Below the pieces are notes generated by a model. That model saw nothing but the letters and a program-made list of their open reading frames with translations. It was not told where the DNA came from and ran no database searches. This document shows positions 33,174 to 40,773 of a stretch of DNA of 46,911 nt, piece by piece; position 1 is the stretch's first letter, and each line of letters begins with the position of its first letter. Origin of the DNA: a virus; IMG/VR virus record IMGVR_UViG_3300015374_000013, positions 1 through 46,911 of that record; one strand, written 5' to 3'. The position numbers and the translations under genes were made by a program.

Positions 33174-33355
33174 AGCTCGTAGACCGCCGCGATCTCGTCC
33201 ACGCCGATTACCAGCGGCGCAGGCTTGGCGTTCTCCCAGGACACGGCGGTGATGCCGCCTTCGGCTGCGCGCGTGACCCTAAATGCGGTGCAGTTCAAGA
33301 CTTGCGTAGCTCCGCTCTTGTAGATGATCTTGATCTTGTGTCTGCGCCCGAACAT
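33170..33355 (-). CDS. Hypothetical small protein
   Basis: 61 aa, beta-rich and basic at the start (FGRRHKIKIIYKSGATQVLNCTAFRVTR). ATGA-type overlap with the next gene. Not recognised. Confidence 0.35.
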   Translation of the reverse strand: MFGRRHKIKIIYKSGATQVLNCTAFRVTRAAEGGITAVSWENAKPAPLVIGVDEIAAVYEL

Positions 33356-33564
33356 CAGCCGATTTCCTGCACTTCGATGTCGGCGTAGTGCGAGAAACGG
33401 CCGAGGTAGTTGTTCAGCGCCGCCCGAATCTCGGTGTCGTCCACCTTCGGGTGGTTCCTGTTGTGCGGCGAGATCGTCACGATGAAGCTGCTGTTGTTCT
33501 CGGCTGTGTGCGTGACGGTCACGTCAGGCTTCTTGCGCAGGGTGCGCAGAATCAGATTCCACAT
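33355..33564 (-). CDS. Hypothetical small protein
   Basis: 69 aa, beta-rich (VTVTHTAENNSSFIVTISPHNRN) then a helical segment with HYADIEV. ATG start after AAAGGAG. Not recognised. Confidence 0.35.
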   Translation of the reverse strand: MWNLILRTLRKKPDVTVTHTAENNSSFIVTISPHNRNHPKVDDTEIRAALNNYLGRFSHYADIEVQEIG

Positions 33565-33575
33565 CGCTGCTCCTT

Positions 33576-33923
33576 TCAGTCGAGCGGGTCGCTGTCGTCG
33601 CAGGGGCGCGGGCGTACGAAGTCGTGTCCGAACGGGTTGAGTCCTCGTTCGGCCCTGATCTTGCGCACGGCCTTGTTTGGCCCAAGGTTCTCACCGTTCT
33701 CGAATGCGTTGCACGGGCGACCGTCCTTGCCCTGCAACGGCGCGAGCAAGTGGTTCGCCCCTTCGGGTGCGCAGTCGATCCAGCGCATCGCCTGTCGATG
33801 GAAGTCCTTGATCCACTCTGGTGGGTATGTGCTGAAGATCGGATCCGGCCTCGCGATTTCCTTCAGGCGATACTCGCGGGCCTGCTCCCGGTCGTGGAAC
33901 CGAGGTTCTCCGGGCTGGAACAT
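33576..33923 (-). CDS. Hypothetical protein
   Basis: 115 aa, basic and Trp/His rich (FHDREQAREYRLKEIARPD, HRQAMRWIDCAPEGANHLLAPLQGKDGRPC). The C-terminus has RKIRAERGLNPFGHDF. It overlaps the previous gene's stop by one base. Not recognised. Confidence 0.4.
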   Translation of the reverse strand: MFQPGEPRFHDREQAREYRLKEIARPDPIFSTYPPEWIKDFHRQAMRWIDCAPEGANHLLAPLQGKDGRPCNAFENGENLGPNKAVRKIRAERGLNPFGHDFVRPRPCDDSDPLD

Positions 33924-34057
33924 CAGTAGCCCCGGTTGACCTTGCGGCTCTGCTTTGCGACCTTGTTCTTGGCGCGGCGCTTCTTGCGAGCCTTGTGGAG
34001 CTTCGGCTTCTTGCTCGGCTTGCTGTCCGGGTAGCGATCCTCGTTACTTCTTGGCAT
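33923..34057 (-). CDS. Small very basic protein
   Basis: 44 aa, below the usual cut-off. ATG 34057 overlaps the dUTPase stop by 14 nt. Lys/Arg make up nearly half (KPSKKPKLHKARKKRRAKNK). It could bind nucleic acid. Unlikely to be chance, given packing and codon use. Confidence 0.45.
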   Translation of the reverse strand: MPRSNEDRYPDSKPSKKPKLHKARKKRRAKNKVAKQSRKVNRGY

Positions 34058-34505
34058 CGTTGTCCTCCTCGTCTGTCGAGCCGAACCCACCGTCGCCTCG
34101 CTCCGTGTCGCTCAGGGCGCCTGTGAGTTGCCAGCCGACTGTCTCGACCTTCATCACGACAAGCTGGGCGATGCGGTCGCCTGCGAAGATGGATTGTTCC
34201 TTCTTCGTCGTGTTGTAGAGCAGCACCTTGAGGTTGCCGCGATAATCGCTGTCGATCAGGCCCGGTGCGTTCAGGACGGTCAGCCCCTTCTTCAGGGCGA
34301 GTCCAGAGCGGGGCAGGATGAAACCGGCGTGTCCCTGGGGGATCTCCACGGCAAGCCCTGTGTCCACAAGGGCGCACTCTCCGGGGGCGATGTCGAACTT
34401 CTCGATGCCCGTGAGGTCGCAACCTGCGGCTCCCCCTGTCTGCATCGCCGGGACGATGGCGTTGGGGTCGCGCTTGGCGATCTTGATGTTGACCACGCTA
34501 GACAC
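34044..34505 (-). CDS. dut: dUTPase (deoxyuridine 5'-triphosphate nucleotidohydrolase)
   Basis: 153 aa, usual length. The five conserved motifs are visible: AGCDL (motif 1), PRSGLALK (2), GLIDSDYRGNL (3), RIAQLV (4) and C-terminal GDGGFGST (5). It hydrolyses dUTP to dUMP as a trimer, keeping uracil out of phage DNA and supplying the thymidylate route. Confidence 0.93.
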   Translation of the reverse strand: MSSVVNIKIAKRDPNAIVPAMQTGGAAGCDLTGIEKFDIAPGECALVDTGLAVEIPQGHAGFILPRSGLALKKGLTVLNAPGLIDSDYRGNLKVLLYNTTKKEQSIFAGDRIAQLVVMKVETVGWQLTGALSDTERGDGGFGSTDEEDNDAKK

Positions 34506-34929
34506 CCACCCTCGCGGCGTTGCGGCGAATGCGGATCAGCGACTCCCACTCGTCTTGAAGGATACGCCACTCCTCGGCGGCGACGGCGCTGTAAAGTTCG
34601 TCCTCCTCGTCCGTCATCATCGAGTTCCACTCGGCCCGCTTATCGACGTGGCAGCTTCCGTTGTCGTCCTCGTCGTACGCCGGGACGTAACCGGGAGTCG
34701 CCGTGCCGTTGATGACGTCCATCTTCTCCTTGAACTTCTCGTGCTGTCCGACGTCGGTGAGGCGAAGCTGGCCCCAGACGCAAGAACAAGCGTTCGTCAT
34801 TTCCAGCTTGGAGATGGCGAGGTTGTGAGGCTTGAACCAGTCGTCGCTGATGGTGTCGAGGAAGCGGGCGCCTCGGCGGGCGTTGGCCCTGATTTTCTGC
34901 TCGACTGCCTTCTTCAGTGTGACGTTCAT
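34498..34929 (-). CDS. Hypothetical acidic protein
   Basis: 143 aa, helical, with CSCVWGQLRLTDVGQHEKFK and DEEDELYSAVAAEEWRILQDEW. Overlaps dUTPase start by 8 nt and the gene before by 4 nt. Not recognised. Confidence 0.4.
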   Translation of the reverse strand: MNVTLKKAVEQKIRANARRGARFLDTISDDWFKPHNLAISKLEMTNACSCVWGQLRLTDVGQHEKFKEKMDVINGTATPGYVPAYDEDDNGSCHVDKRAEWNSMMTDEEDELYSAVAAEEWRILQDEWESLIRIRRNAARVGV

Positions 34930-35276
34930 TCTTGTCCTCCTTCGATTAGTGAAAGCTGTGCGGCTCGCTCAGGCCGCTTCTTCTCCCCCTTCGGCACACG
35001 ATCACCACTAATGGCTACTTCTGGGTGCCCCTCCTTCCGGTAGAGGAGTGTGCCGCGCGAGAGGGTGCCGCGCACGTGCTTGTAGCCTAGCGCTTGGAGC
35101 GCTTCGTGCCGCGACTTGAGATATCCGTCCGCCGCTTTGATCGTCTTGAACAGGCGAACCCGAGTGCTTGCGTGGTCGTAGAGCGGGAACTCTTCTCCTT
35201 CCGCGACACTCGCTTTGACTGAGGAATCTTGCGCGATGCGCAAGCGTGCCTCTTTTGGTGTTAGCGGGTTTTCCAC
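34926..35276 (-). CDS. Hypothetical protein, HTH-like possible
   Basis: 116 aa from GTG 35276; the longer in-frame version would overlap the upstream gene in a different frame and is not supported. Sequence: ENPLTPKEARLRIAQDSSVKASVAEG, then FKTIKAADGYLKSRHEALQALGYKHVRG. A -10-like box stands directly before the start. Not recognised. Confidence 0.4.
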   Translation of the reverse strand: MENPLTPKEARLRIAQDSSVKASVAEGEEFPLYDHASTRVRLFKTIKAADGYLKSRHEALQALGYKHVRGTLSRGTLLYRKEGHPEVAISGDRVPKGEKKRPERAAQLSLIEGGQE

Positions 35277-35282
35277 CACGAA

Positions 35283-35288
35283 AGGATA
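35283..35288 (-). promoter_or_regulatory. Candidate -10 box (TATCCT) at the start of the 34926-35276 gene
   Basis: On the minus strand, GGGTATCCT ends 6 nt before GTG 35276 (3 nt before the alternative GTG 35279). Fits the leaderless style but off by one nt. Confidence 0.35.
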
Positions 35289-35290
35289 CC

Positions 35291-35491
35291 CTACCCCTCG
35301 GCTGAGAAGGGCAGGGTATCCGTCGTGAGATCGAGGGGGGACAGCGCAGTAGTTCCCTCGTCGTCCGGCGCAACGGATGTGACCGCTGCGGGCACTCCGG
35401 AGTTGTGCTCGGCCGTGTTCTGATCGACGGCGCGAGCGAGAATGAAGAGGAACAGGATGAGGAGGAAACCGGCTAGCGCAAGGCGCTTCAC
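35291..35491 (-). CDS. Small membrane-anchored protein
   Basis: 66 aa. N-terminal basic-hydrophobic MKRLALAGFLLILFLFILARAV is a signal-anchor; the rest is polar, low-complexity (HNSGVPAAVTSVAPDDEGTTAL). ATGA-type overlap with the previous gene's stop. Not recognised. Confidence 0.45.
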   Translation of the reverse strand: MKRLALAGFLLILFLFILARAVDQNTAEHNSGVPAAVTSVAPDDEGTTALSPLDLTTDTLPFSAEG

Positions 35492-35892
35492 GCTGGCACC
35501 ACCAAGTCGTACTTCCTGGCGATCTCATCGAGCTTCGCGACGAAGCGCTCGGTGTCGGACGAGTTGTCGTGGGCGTTCTGCATCTCCATCATCAACTGCA
35601 CGTCCACGTCGCCGTAGAGGTTCTGCGTCGTGGCGGCGTCGGCGTTGAAGCAGTAGTCGGCCACTGTGTTCCAGGCTGTGCCCTCGATGCTTTCGTGCTT
35701 GGACACGGCCTCGTAGAGGTCGTCCGGCATCGTGCAACCGGCCGCGCACTTGCGCACCTGCGAGGATGGCAGTCCCTCGGCCAAGTCCTCCGGGTGGCGG
35801 TAGTAGCAGTCGCCGTTGTCGTCAACGCTCAGTCTCGCACCCGGCGCGGTGAAGTGCGCCCGGACTGCGAGGTATACGGTCTGGTTGTTCAT
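35488..35892 (-). CDS. Hypothetical protein
   Basis: 134 aa with a C-terminal helical part (NLYGDVDVQLMMEMQNAHDN, DEIARKYDLV). Two Cys (CYYRHPED, CAAGC) in the N-terminal half. ATG start after GAAGGGAG. Not recognised. Confidence 0.4.
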   Translation of the reverse strand: MNNQTVYLAVRAHFTAPGARLSVDDNGDCYYRHPEDLAEGLPSSQVRKCAAGCTMPDDLYEAVSKHESIEGTAWNTVADYCFNADAATTQNLYGDVDVQLMMEMQNAHDNSSDTERFVAKLDEIARKYDLVVPA

Positions 35893-36305
35893 CGGACTCC
35901 CTTCGTTGTGTTCCTGGGCCGTGAGATCGCAGGCACGTCACACGCGCTCACGCGCATTCTTAGCCCCGCGCTCAACCCACGGCCCAGACTTTGAAAGACG
36001 GGAACAGCACTCCGGGGTACTAAGCCTCCCGCACGCACTCGGACTGTTGGCTGATCGTGCCGCACCGAGATGTAGCCGGGCAGGGTGTTCGCCCGGAGTG
36101 CTGTGTTCGTGGCTGCGAGTAGTGGCCGCGTCCTGTGATACGCCCAAGTCCCCTCACGTCGAAACGCGATGAACTGTGGGTGACAGGATGCTGGCTCCAT
36201 CTGAGCACTCCGTCCTAGGACTTCGCCCATCTGAAGCCGAGGAGAGCCTGCCATCTTGTACGAAGGCACCCGGTCTTGCTCGGCTGACGCCACACGCGCG
36301 TCACG
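35893..36305 (-). other. Non-coding, hairpin-rich segment between SSB and next operon
   Basis: No convincing gene is found on either strand. It includes a perfect 13-bp inverted repeat (36004-36016 with 36092-36104) and an 8-bp repeat (TGGGCCGT/ACGGCCCA at about 35919/35980). The strand of transcription, if any, is not known. Confidence 0.35.
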
Positions 36306-36338
36306 CCGAAAGCCCCCCGTCCCGAAGGATCGGAGGGC
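36306..36338 (-). terminator. Rho-independent terminator after SSB (minus strand)
   Basis: On the minus strand an 11-12 nt stem (36312-36322 with 36327-36338) with one bulge and UUCG-type loop is followed by TTTCGG. It directly follows the SSB gene. Confidence 0.8.
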
Positions 36339-36366
36339 TAACGGTGCCTAGGCGGAAGGGAGTCGC

Positions 36367-36798
36367 CTAGAAGGGGATGTCGTCCTGAGCGGCAGCGGGG
36401 GCTGCGGCCTCGGCGGGCTTGGCCTCGGCGGCGACGTTCGCCTCCTGCGCGACCTGGACACCAGCCGACTCGGAGTCGTCGCGGGGCGTCAGGAACTCGA
36501 CGCGGTTCGCGTTGATCTCGAAGTAGTTGGTGTACGACCCGTCCTCGTTCTCCTTGCGCGACGTGCGAATCCGACCCTCGACGGCGACCTTCTTGCCCTT
36601 CGAGAGGTAGGTGTGGCACGACTCCGCTTGCCCGCCCCACGCGCTCACGCGCACGAAGTCGGCACCGGCGTCCTTGCCGGGGCGGTTGACTGCGAGGAGG
36701 AACGAGGCGACCTGGTTCGGTGTGCCGTCCTGCTTGGTGCCAGCTTCGCGCTTGTCAACGTCCGAAGCGAGATTGCCGACGAGATTGACGCTGTTCAT
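36367..36798 (-). CDS. ssb: Single-stranded DNA-binding protein (SSB)
   Basis: 143 aa. The OB fold is recognisable (NSVNLVGNLASDVD, TPNQVASFLLAVNRPGK, DFVRVSAWGGQAESCHTYLSKGKKVAVEGRIRT, TNYFEINANRVEFL) and the acidic C-terminal tip DDIPF is the protein-partner motif of bacterial SSBs. It binds ssDNA in replication and recombination. Ribosome site AAAGGAG before ATG 36798. Confidence 0.93.
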   Translation of the reverse strand: MNSVNLVGNLASDVDKREAGTKQDGTPNQVASFLLAVNRPGKDAGADFVRVSAWGGQAESCHTYLSKGKKVAVEGRIRTSRKENEDGSYTNYFEINANRVEFLTPRDDSESAGVQVAQEANVAAEAKPAEAAAPAAAQDDIPF

Positions 36799-36862
36799 AG
36801 CGTCTCCTTTCGTTCGATGGTTGAGGAAGAATCATCTCCCTCTTAGTCACTCACAATCCCCG

Positions 36863-36868
36863 ATTGTA
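36863..36868 (-). promoter_or_regulatory. Promoter -10 box (TACAAT) of the SSB gene
   Basis: On the minus strand, GGGGTACAAT is a close -10 box about 64 nt upstream of the SSB start. No clear -35. The transcript would have a leader and the AAAGGAG site. Confidence 0.5.
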
Positions 36869-36884
36869 CCCCGAGGATCGGATG

Positions 36885-37130
36885 CTACGCGACCTTGCGA
36901 GCCTCGCTCATCCAGTGTGAGACGCGCTTGCGCCAGTAGGCGATCTGCTCATCCATCGCCGCTAGCATCTCCTGGTTGTTCTCGTTGACGGCCTGGAGTA
37001 CGCCAATCGCGGTTCTGGCGTTTGCCAGTTCGGTCAGGGCGTTCTGAAGATCCGCCTTCAGCTTGTTCTCCCTGTCCTGGTACTCCTGGACGAGGACGCG
37101 GCGTCCGGCGTCGAGGTCGTCGGGGTTCAC
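36885..37130 (-). CDS. Coiled-coil protein
   Basis: 81 aa from GTG 37130 (GTGA overlap with the gene before). The central part is a heptad-rich helix (VLVQEYQDRENKLKADLQNALTELANARTAIGVLQ). Not recognised; the longer frame upstream is a shadow of the membrane protein. Confidence 0.4.
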   Translation of the reverse strand: MNPDDLDAGRRVLVQEYQDRENKLKADLQNALTELANARTAIGVLQAVNENNQEMLAAMDEQIAYWRKRVSHWMSEARKVA

Positions 37131-37273
37131 GACCACACCGGCGGGAGCGTGAGCGTGCGTACCATTAGCATCAGGCCGATGACGAGCGCGGCGTAGAACG
37201 CGATGGAGAAGACGATGCAGCCCACCCACGTCCAGAGTGTGAGCCAGTCGATGCCTGGGTAGTCGTGGTTCAT
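37127..37273 (-). CDS. Tiny membrane protein
   Basis: 48 aa, below usual cut-offs, from ATG 37273 (ATGA overlap). A Trp-rich start (IDWLTLWTWVG) and one hydrophobic helix (IVFSIAFYAALVIGLMLM) with a short C-terminal tail. Not recognised. Confidence 0.45.
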   Translation of the reverse strand: MNHDYPGIDWLTLWTWVGCIVFSIAFYAALVIGLMLMVRTLTLPPVWS

Positions 37274-37398
37274 CTCTTGCTCCCTTCCTCGATCTTCTTG
37301 TAGAACTCGCGGTGTGCTTCGATCTCTCGGATCTCAGCCCAGCACGCGAGGTACTTCTCGACCTCTTCGATCAGGCGTTGGCGGCTGTGGCGGTTCAT
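37270..37398 (-). CDS. Small helical protein
   Basis: 42 aa from ATG 37398, ATGA overlap with the next gene. Basic-acidic amphipathic helix (RHSRQRLIEEVEKYLACWAEIREIEAHREF). Not recognised. Confidence 0.4.
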   Translation of the reverse strand: MNRHSRQRLIEEVEKYLACWAEIREIEAHREFYKKIEEGSKR

Positions 37399-37562
37399 CG
37401 CTCGCCCCACTCCTTGATGGCGAGGCTGAAGCCCTTGATGATCCGCTGGAAGAGGAATCCCGGCAGCCACGGATTGCCCTTGAAGAGGCTGGTCGTGATG
37501 AGATCCATCGCCTCTTCGTAGTCCTCGTCCTCGACGCGTAGCATGATGGTGATGTTACGCAT
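37395..37562 (-). CDS. Small hypothetical protein
   Basis: 55 aa from ATG 37562, below usual cut-offs. Sequence has RNITIMLRVEDEDYEEAMDL, then LPGFLFQRIIKGFSLAIKEWGE. The stop overlaps the next ATG by 3 nt. Not recognised. Confidence 0.45.
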   Translation of the reverse strand: MRNITIMLRVEDEDYEEAMDLITTSLFKGNPWLPGFLFQRIIKGFSLAIKEWGER

Positions 37563-37692
37563 CGCGCTTCCTCGGCTTGCGCTTCGGCTTGGCCTTTTCC
37601 GGGGCGTGGTCGCCGTGACGGCGGACGGCTTTGCGGGTGCGCAGGCGGGCGCGGCCCTCGGCGCTCTTGTTGGGGATGTTCCCTTCGGTCAC
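37555..37692 (-). CDS. Small basic protein
   Basis: 45 aa from GTG 37692 with AGGAGG 6 nt upstream; Arg/Lys rich (KSAEGRARLRTRKAVRRHGDHAPEK). Begins the operon leading to SSB region after a terminator. Could bind nucleic acid. Confidence 0.45.
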   Translation of the reverse strand: MTEGNIPNKSAEGRARLRTRKAVRRHGDHAPEKAKPKRKPRKRDA

Positions 37693-37718
37693 GGTGTACC
37701 TCCTGGTCGAATGTCAGC

Positions 37719-37746
37719 CCGAAAGCCCCCTGTATTGTCAGGGGGC
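37719..37746 (-). terminator. Rho-independent terminator (minus strand)
   Basis: On the minus strand GCCCCCTG/CAGGGGGC (8-bp stem, 6-nt loop, 37725-37746) followed by TTTC. It separates the 37555-37692 gene from the upstream operon. Confidence 0.7.
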
Positions 37747-37994
37747 AATCGGACGCCACGCATTACACGCGGCTTGAGCATTTCTCAGCCCTCCTTCTCG
37801 AAGAGTCGCGGCCCGCTCAAGAGCGGGTTTTGCTTCATCTCCATCTGAGAATCACCACAAATAGGCCTATCTGGTTTCCTTCGCCCCGGCACGTCCGCCC
37901 CGCCCCCACCCTCGGTGCGCATTAAGCGCTTCAGGGTTAGCGATCAAAGGGGGGGAGGGCGGCAACCTTACGGCTACCACCCTCCTTTGCGGAG
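37747..37994 (-). other. Intergenic segment with two terminator-like hairpins
   Basis: No gene seen. It holds a plus-direction hairpin (CCCGCT-CAAG-AGCGGG then TTTT, 37812-37831) of uncertain use and the strong minus-strand terminator at 37944-37985. Confidence 0.4.
37944..37985 (-). terminator. Long minus-strand terminator
   Basis: On the minus strand a 14-bp stem with several G-U pairs (37954-37967 with 37972-37985), loop GTAA, followed by CCCCCTTTG. It directly follows the 37995-38804 gene. Confidence 0.7.
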
Positions 37995-38804
37995 TTAGTT
38001 GGCGTAGGCCTGCTGGATCTCCTCGTCGTCCCACTCACCGAACCCCTCGTTCCAGAAGCGCTCGTACGCGAGGTTCAGCTTCTCCTCTGCGGCCTCCCAG
38101 AGCGCTGCCTCCTCCTCGGCGGTGGGCAGCGGGGAGAGATCGAAGAGCGACTCGGCGACGTACTCGCGGAAGCTCTCGATGCTGATGGCGCGGAGGGGCA
38201 ACTGTTGCGTCTTGCGCCCCTCGTACGTCACGGTGCGATGCGGTGTAGCGGCCTCAAGGCGCTTGTGAAGCCGGTGCATCGCATCCTCCCACGCCTCGCG
38301 CTCGGCAAGCGCGGAGTCGTTCGCGGGGACGTGCGTGGACTGGAGACAATGCAGCGTCCCGAGGTACTGCCCGTTCTCCTCGACGCGGCGCTTGCGGCGA
38401 AGGAAGTCCGGCGTGCCGTACTTCGTCTCCTCGCCACCCGTCTTGTAGGTGACGCCGCCGTACGCGACGACCTCGGGGGGCGTGTGGTCGTCCAGCATCG
38501 ACGGGTAGTGGACGCTGGCCTTGCACGCGCTGTGCTCGATGTACCAGCGCATCTTGCGCACTGTGTCGGGCGGGCGGTAGCGTGCGTGCTCGCAGGACTC
38601 GTGTTCGCAAGCCTTCTGCTCCCTGGTCACGAAGCAGTATGGGCGGCGCGGCGTGTCGGTGTACGGGATGTGCCGGTTCGCGTGGTCGAAGGCGCGGCGG
38701 ATGCAGTCCTCGCCGTAGACTTCGTACTGGTGCGCGAGCCGTGCGTCGATGCGGGCGATTCCGGTGAAGCCGGTGTCGTAGACGCGCTGACAAAGGCAGT
38801 TCAC
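37995..38804 (-). CDS. Cys-containing protein, unknown
   Basis: 269 aa from GTG 38804 with AAGGGAG upstream (the longer in-frame reading has no site). It has CLCQRVYDTGF near the start, several CEHESCEHARY-type Cys and His residues at about 80-90, then long helical acidic C-terminal half. The Cys/His pattern suggests zinc, but no known fold is clear. Function unknown. Confidence 0.45.
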   Translation of the reverse strand: MNCLCQRVYDTGFTGIARIDARLAHQYEVYGEDCIRRAFDHANRHIPYTDTPRRPYCFVTREQKACEHESCEHARYRPPDTVRKMRWYIEHSACKASVHYPSMLDDHTPPEVVAYGGVTYKTGGEETKYGTPDFLRRKRRVEENGQYLGTLHCLQSTHVPANDSALAEREAWEDAMHRLHKRLEAATPHRTVTYEGRKTQQLPLRAISIESFREYVAESLFDLSPLPTAEEEAALWEAAEEKLNLAYERFWNEGFGEWDDEEIQQAYAN

Positions 38805-38818
38805 GGTGATGCTCCCTT

Positions 38819-38926
38819 CTAGGGCTGGATGGCCCTCGCTGCTTCGAGGATGTTCAGGACGAAGGGCGTGATAATCGCGAGTGCGAGTAACGCCCAGAGG
38901 ATGAAGAGGAGTGCGTAGAACCTCAT
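38819..38926 (-). CDS. Tiny membrane protein
   Basis: 35 aa from ATG 38926, below usual cut-offs. Almost entirely a hydrophobic helix (LLFILWALLALAIITPFVLNIL) with a short polar tail. Overlaps the previous gene's stop. Lysis or membrane role not shown. Confidence 0.45.
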   Translation of the reverse strand: MRFYALLFILWALLALAIITPFVLNILEAARAIQP

Positions 38927-39129
38927 CGCCACTCCAACTCGGACGCATCTGCGGCCCACGTCCTCCGCGCCTCGTCCAGCTTCGACGGGACGTTGAGGAG
39001 TGCGAGGGTCGTGGCGCTGAAGAGCATCAGATCGGCGGTGGTGCTGTCGCCAGCGTCGTGAAGCTCCTGCGCGTCCTGGATCAGTTCGTCCATCGTGTCC
39101 TGCGTGTGTTGATCGATGCGAGTTGCCAT
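38923..39129 (-). CDS. Hypothetical helical protein
   Basis: 68 aa, helical (TRIDQHTQDTMDELIQDAQELHDA), ending in AADASELEWR. ATG start. Not recognised. Confidence 0.4.
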   Translation of the reverse strand: MATRIDQHTQDTMDELIQDAQELHDAGDSTTADLMLFSATTLALLNVPSKLDEARRTWAADASELEWR

Positions 39130-39201
39130 TCTGGTTCATCTCCCTTGTAGTTTGCCCCCACCCACCCGAGAAGCAGATGGGGGCGTTGGCGGTGGATCGA
39201 T

Positions 39202-39597
39202 CTACCAGACCTGATCTTGCGGGATGTTCGTTTCGGCCCGGATCTCGTCCTGCTGCCGAAGGTGCAACTCGTACTGAGCGTCGTCGCCGTGCTTCGGACA
39301 ATCGACGCAATCCTCGACCAGCACGTGCGGGCCTTCCGGGCACGTGCAGCATTCGCCGCAGAGGCACGTCTTGCATTCCTCGGGAAGGCGGCTGTTCTCG
39401 CTGCCGCAGTCGAGCCGTCTGCCGCACGGTGCGCACGTGTTCCACATCTCGTCCCACCCGTTCGCTGCGGCTCTCGTCGTTCCGCAGTTGGAGCAAACGC
39501 TGTCGAGGTACACCAGCCACCCGTCTTGCGCCGATCCGCTGTGCGTGTTGTCCCCGGCGAGGGTCGCCATCAGCCGGAACATCGCGGACTGCTGCAT
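39202..39597 (-). CDS. Cysteine-rich putative zinc-binding protein
   Basis: 131 aa with at least 14 Cys arranged as CSNC, CAPC, then CKTCLCGECCTC and CVDC (positions about 35-105). Possibly several zinc knuckles. ATG after AGGGAG. It sits at the edge of the long non-coding region. Function unknown. Confidence 0.5.
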   Translation of the reverse strand: MQQSAMFRLMATLAGDNTHSGSAQDGWLVYLDSVCSNCGTTRAAANGWDEMWNTCAPCGRRLDCGSENSRLPEECKTCLCGECCTCPEGPHVLVEDCVDCPKHGDDAQYELHLRQQDEIRAETNIPQDQVW

Positions 39598-39630
39598 CGT
39601 AACTCCCTTCGTAGCGGAAAGAGCCTTGTG

Positions 39631-39662
39631 CTCTCTCTCTCTCTTGCCCTTCGTCCATTATC
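39631..39662 (-). repeat. Inverted copy of GATAATGG-(AG)7 element
   Basis: On the minus strand GATAATGG, 10 nt, then (AG)7. A matching element, GATAATGG, 7 nt, (GA)7, lies at 40000-40028 on the plus strand. The two point outward from a shared hairpin-rich centre. A promoter with GA-rich start region is possible; -35 boxes are not clear. Confidence 0.45.
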
Positions 39663-39999
39663 CCGTGAAACTGGTCTTACTTCCCATCCCCCGGCCTTTG
39701 CTGTTGCGGGGGATGGGCCAACACAACAGGATCTTTCGTTGCCGAGGCACGATTTTTGCCGAAGGTCGGAGCATCCCCGCACTTGGTCTTGGGGGATGCG
39801 GAGTCGAAAGTCCGTCTGGATTCCCTGGCTCGGCGATCTTTCGAGCCAGAAGGGCGTAGGTGTCACCGACCGGAGGGAGGGAAAGGGGACACTCGGTTTG
39901 TAAAGTGCGGACTGAGCGGTTTGGTTTTTGCGAGGGAGCAGCTTTACAAAGCTAGATTCTTGGTGCTGTGATTTTCTCGTCCCCTTGACACCGAAGCCC

Positions 40000-40028
40000 G
40001 ATAATGGCCGAAAAGAGAGAGAGAGAGA
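40000..40028 (+). repeat. GATAATGG-(GA)7 element, plus-strand copy
   Basis: Mate of the 39631-39662 element. A transcript starting after this copy would run into the hairpin-rich half of the non-coding region. Confidence 0.45.
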
Positions 40029-40752
40029 TTCTGGGGGATTTCGTGCAGCGTGATGGGGCAGCTAGTCCAGCGGTTCCCCGGTAGCCTCGGTTTGCGAGGA
40101 GGCTGTTTGCCTTTGCCGACGAGCTTGGCGGAGGGGAAATCGTGTGTTCCTCTTTCCTCTTCTTCGTGTGCCCGGTTTAAAGAGGGACACACGATAGCGG
40201 CGCGTCCTAGATGGCCCATCGGTTTGGCTGTACGAAATCCTCCAGGAAACTGCTGTTAGCCCGATGCGAAATCTGTGATTTCGTGGTTAGGGCTTGCGGC
40301 GACGCACTTTGCTGTTGTCGCCGGATGTTCGGATCGTGTTGCACTACGCCTACTATGGTAGGGGCGGGTGGGTGTGTGGGTGGATACGGTGATGGTAAGA
40401 GTGGGGTTACATAGCTAGTTGTGATACGTGAACGTGCGTGTATAACAGACGCTTATGGCTAGGGCAGTTGATTTATCCCCCCGCCTCTGTGTGCGTGTGC
40501 TTGCTACTGCTTCCACCCCCTTGCTTGCCACCTGTGCCCACGCCTTTGCTCGATACAGATTTCCCTGCTGAGGGAGATGTTGTGGGGGGGGAGTGGTGTG
40601 TGTGTTGTTATTTATGCTTCCTACACCCCCACGTACATCACGAAAGTACGTGTGACCATCTCTGAGGTTGTTTCGTCCCTGCCTCAGTTTCCTGTTCCGG
40701 GAAAACACCGATTCCGCTGTCAGCCGGAACGGCCAGTTTCACGGAATCGTCC

Positions 40753-40773
40753 TTTTCACCGGCGCGGTGAAAA
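40753..40773 (-). terminator. Palindromic hairpin next to terminator
   Basis: TTTTCACCG-GCG-CGGTGAAAA is a perfect 9-bp stem with A/T ends, so it can terminate either strand. It lies 12 nt beyond the stronger minus-strand terminator. Confidence 0.6.

Noticed and set aside
39217-39903. Plus-strand frames of 171-228 aa over the Cys-rich gene and non-coding region
   Set aside because: They cross several hairpins, have no ribosome site and composition is of shadow type.
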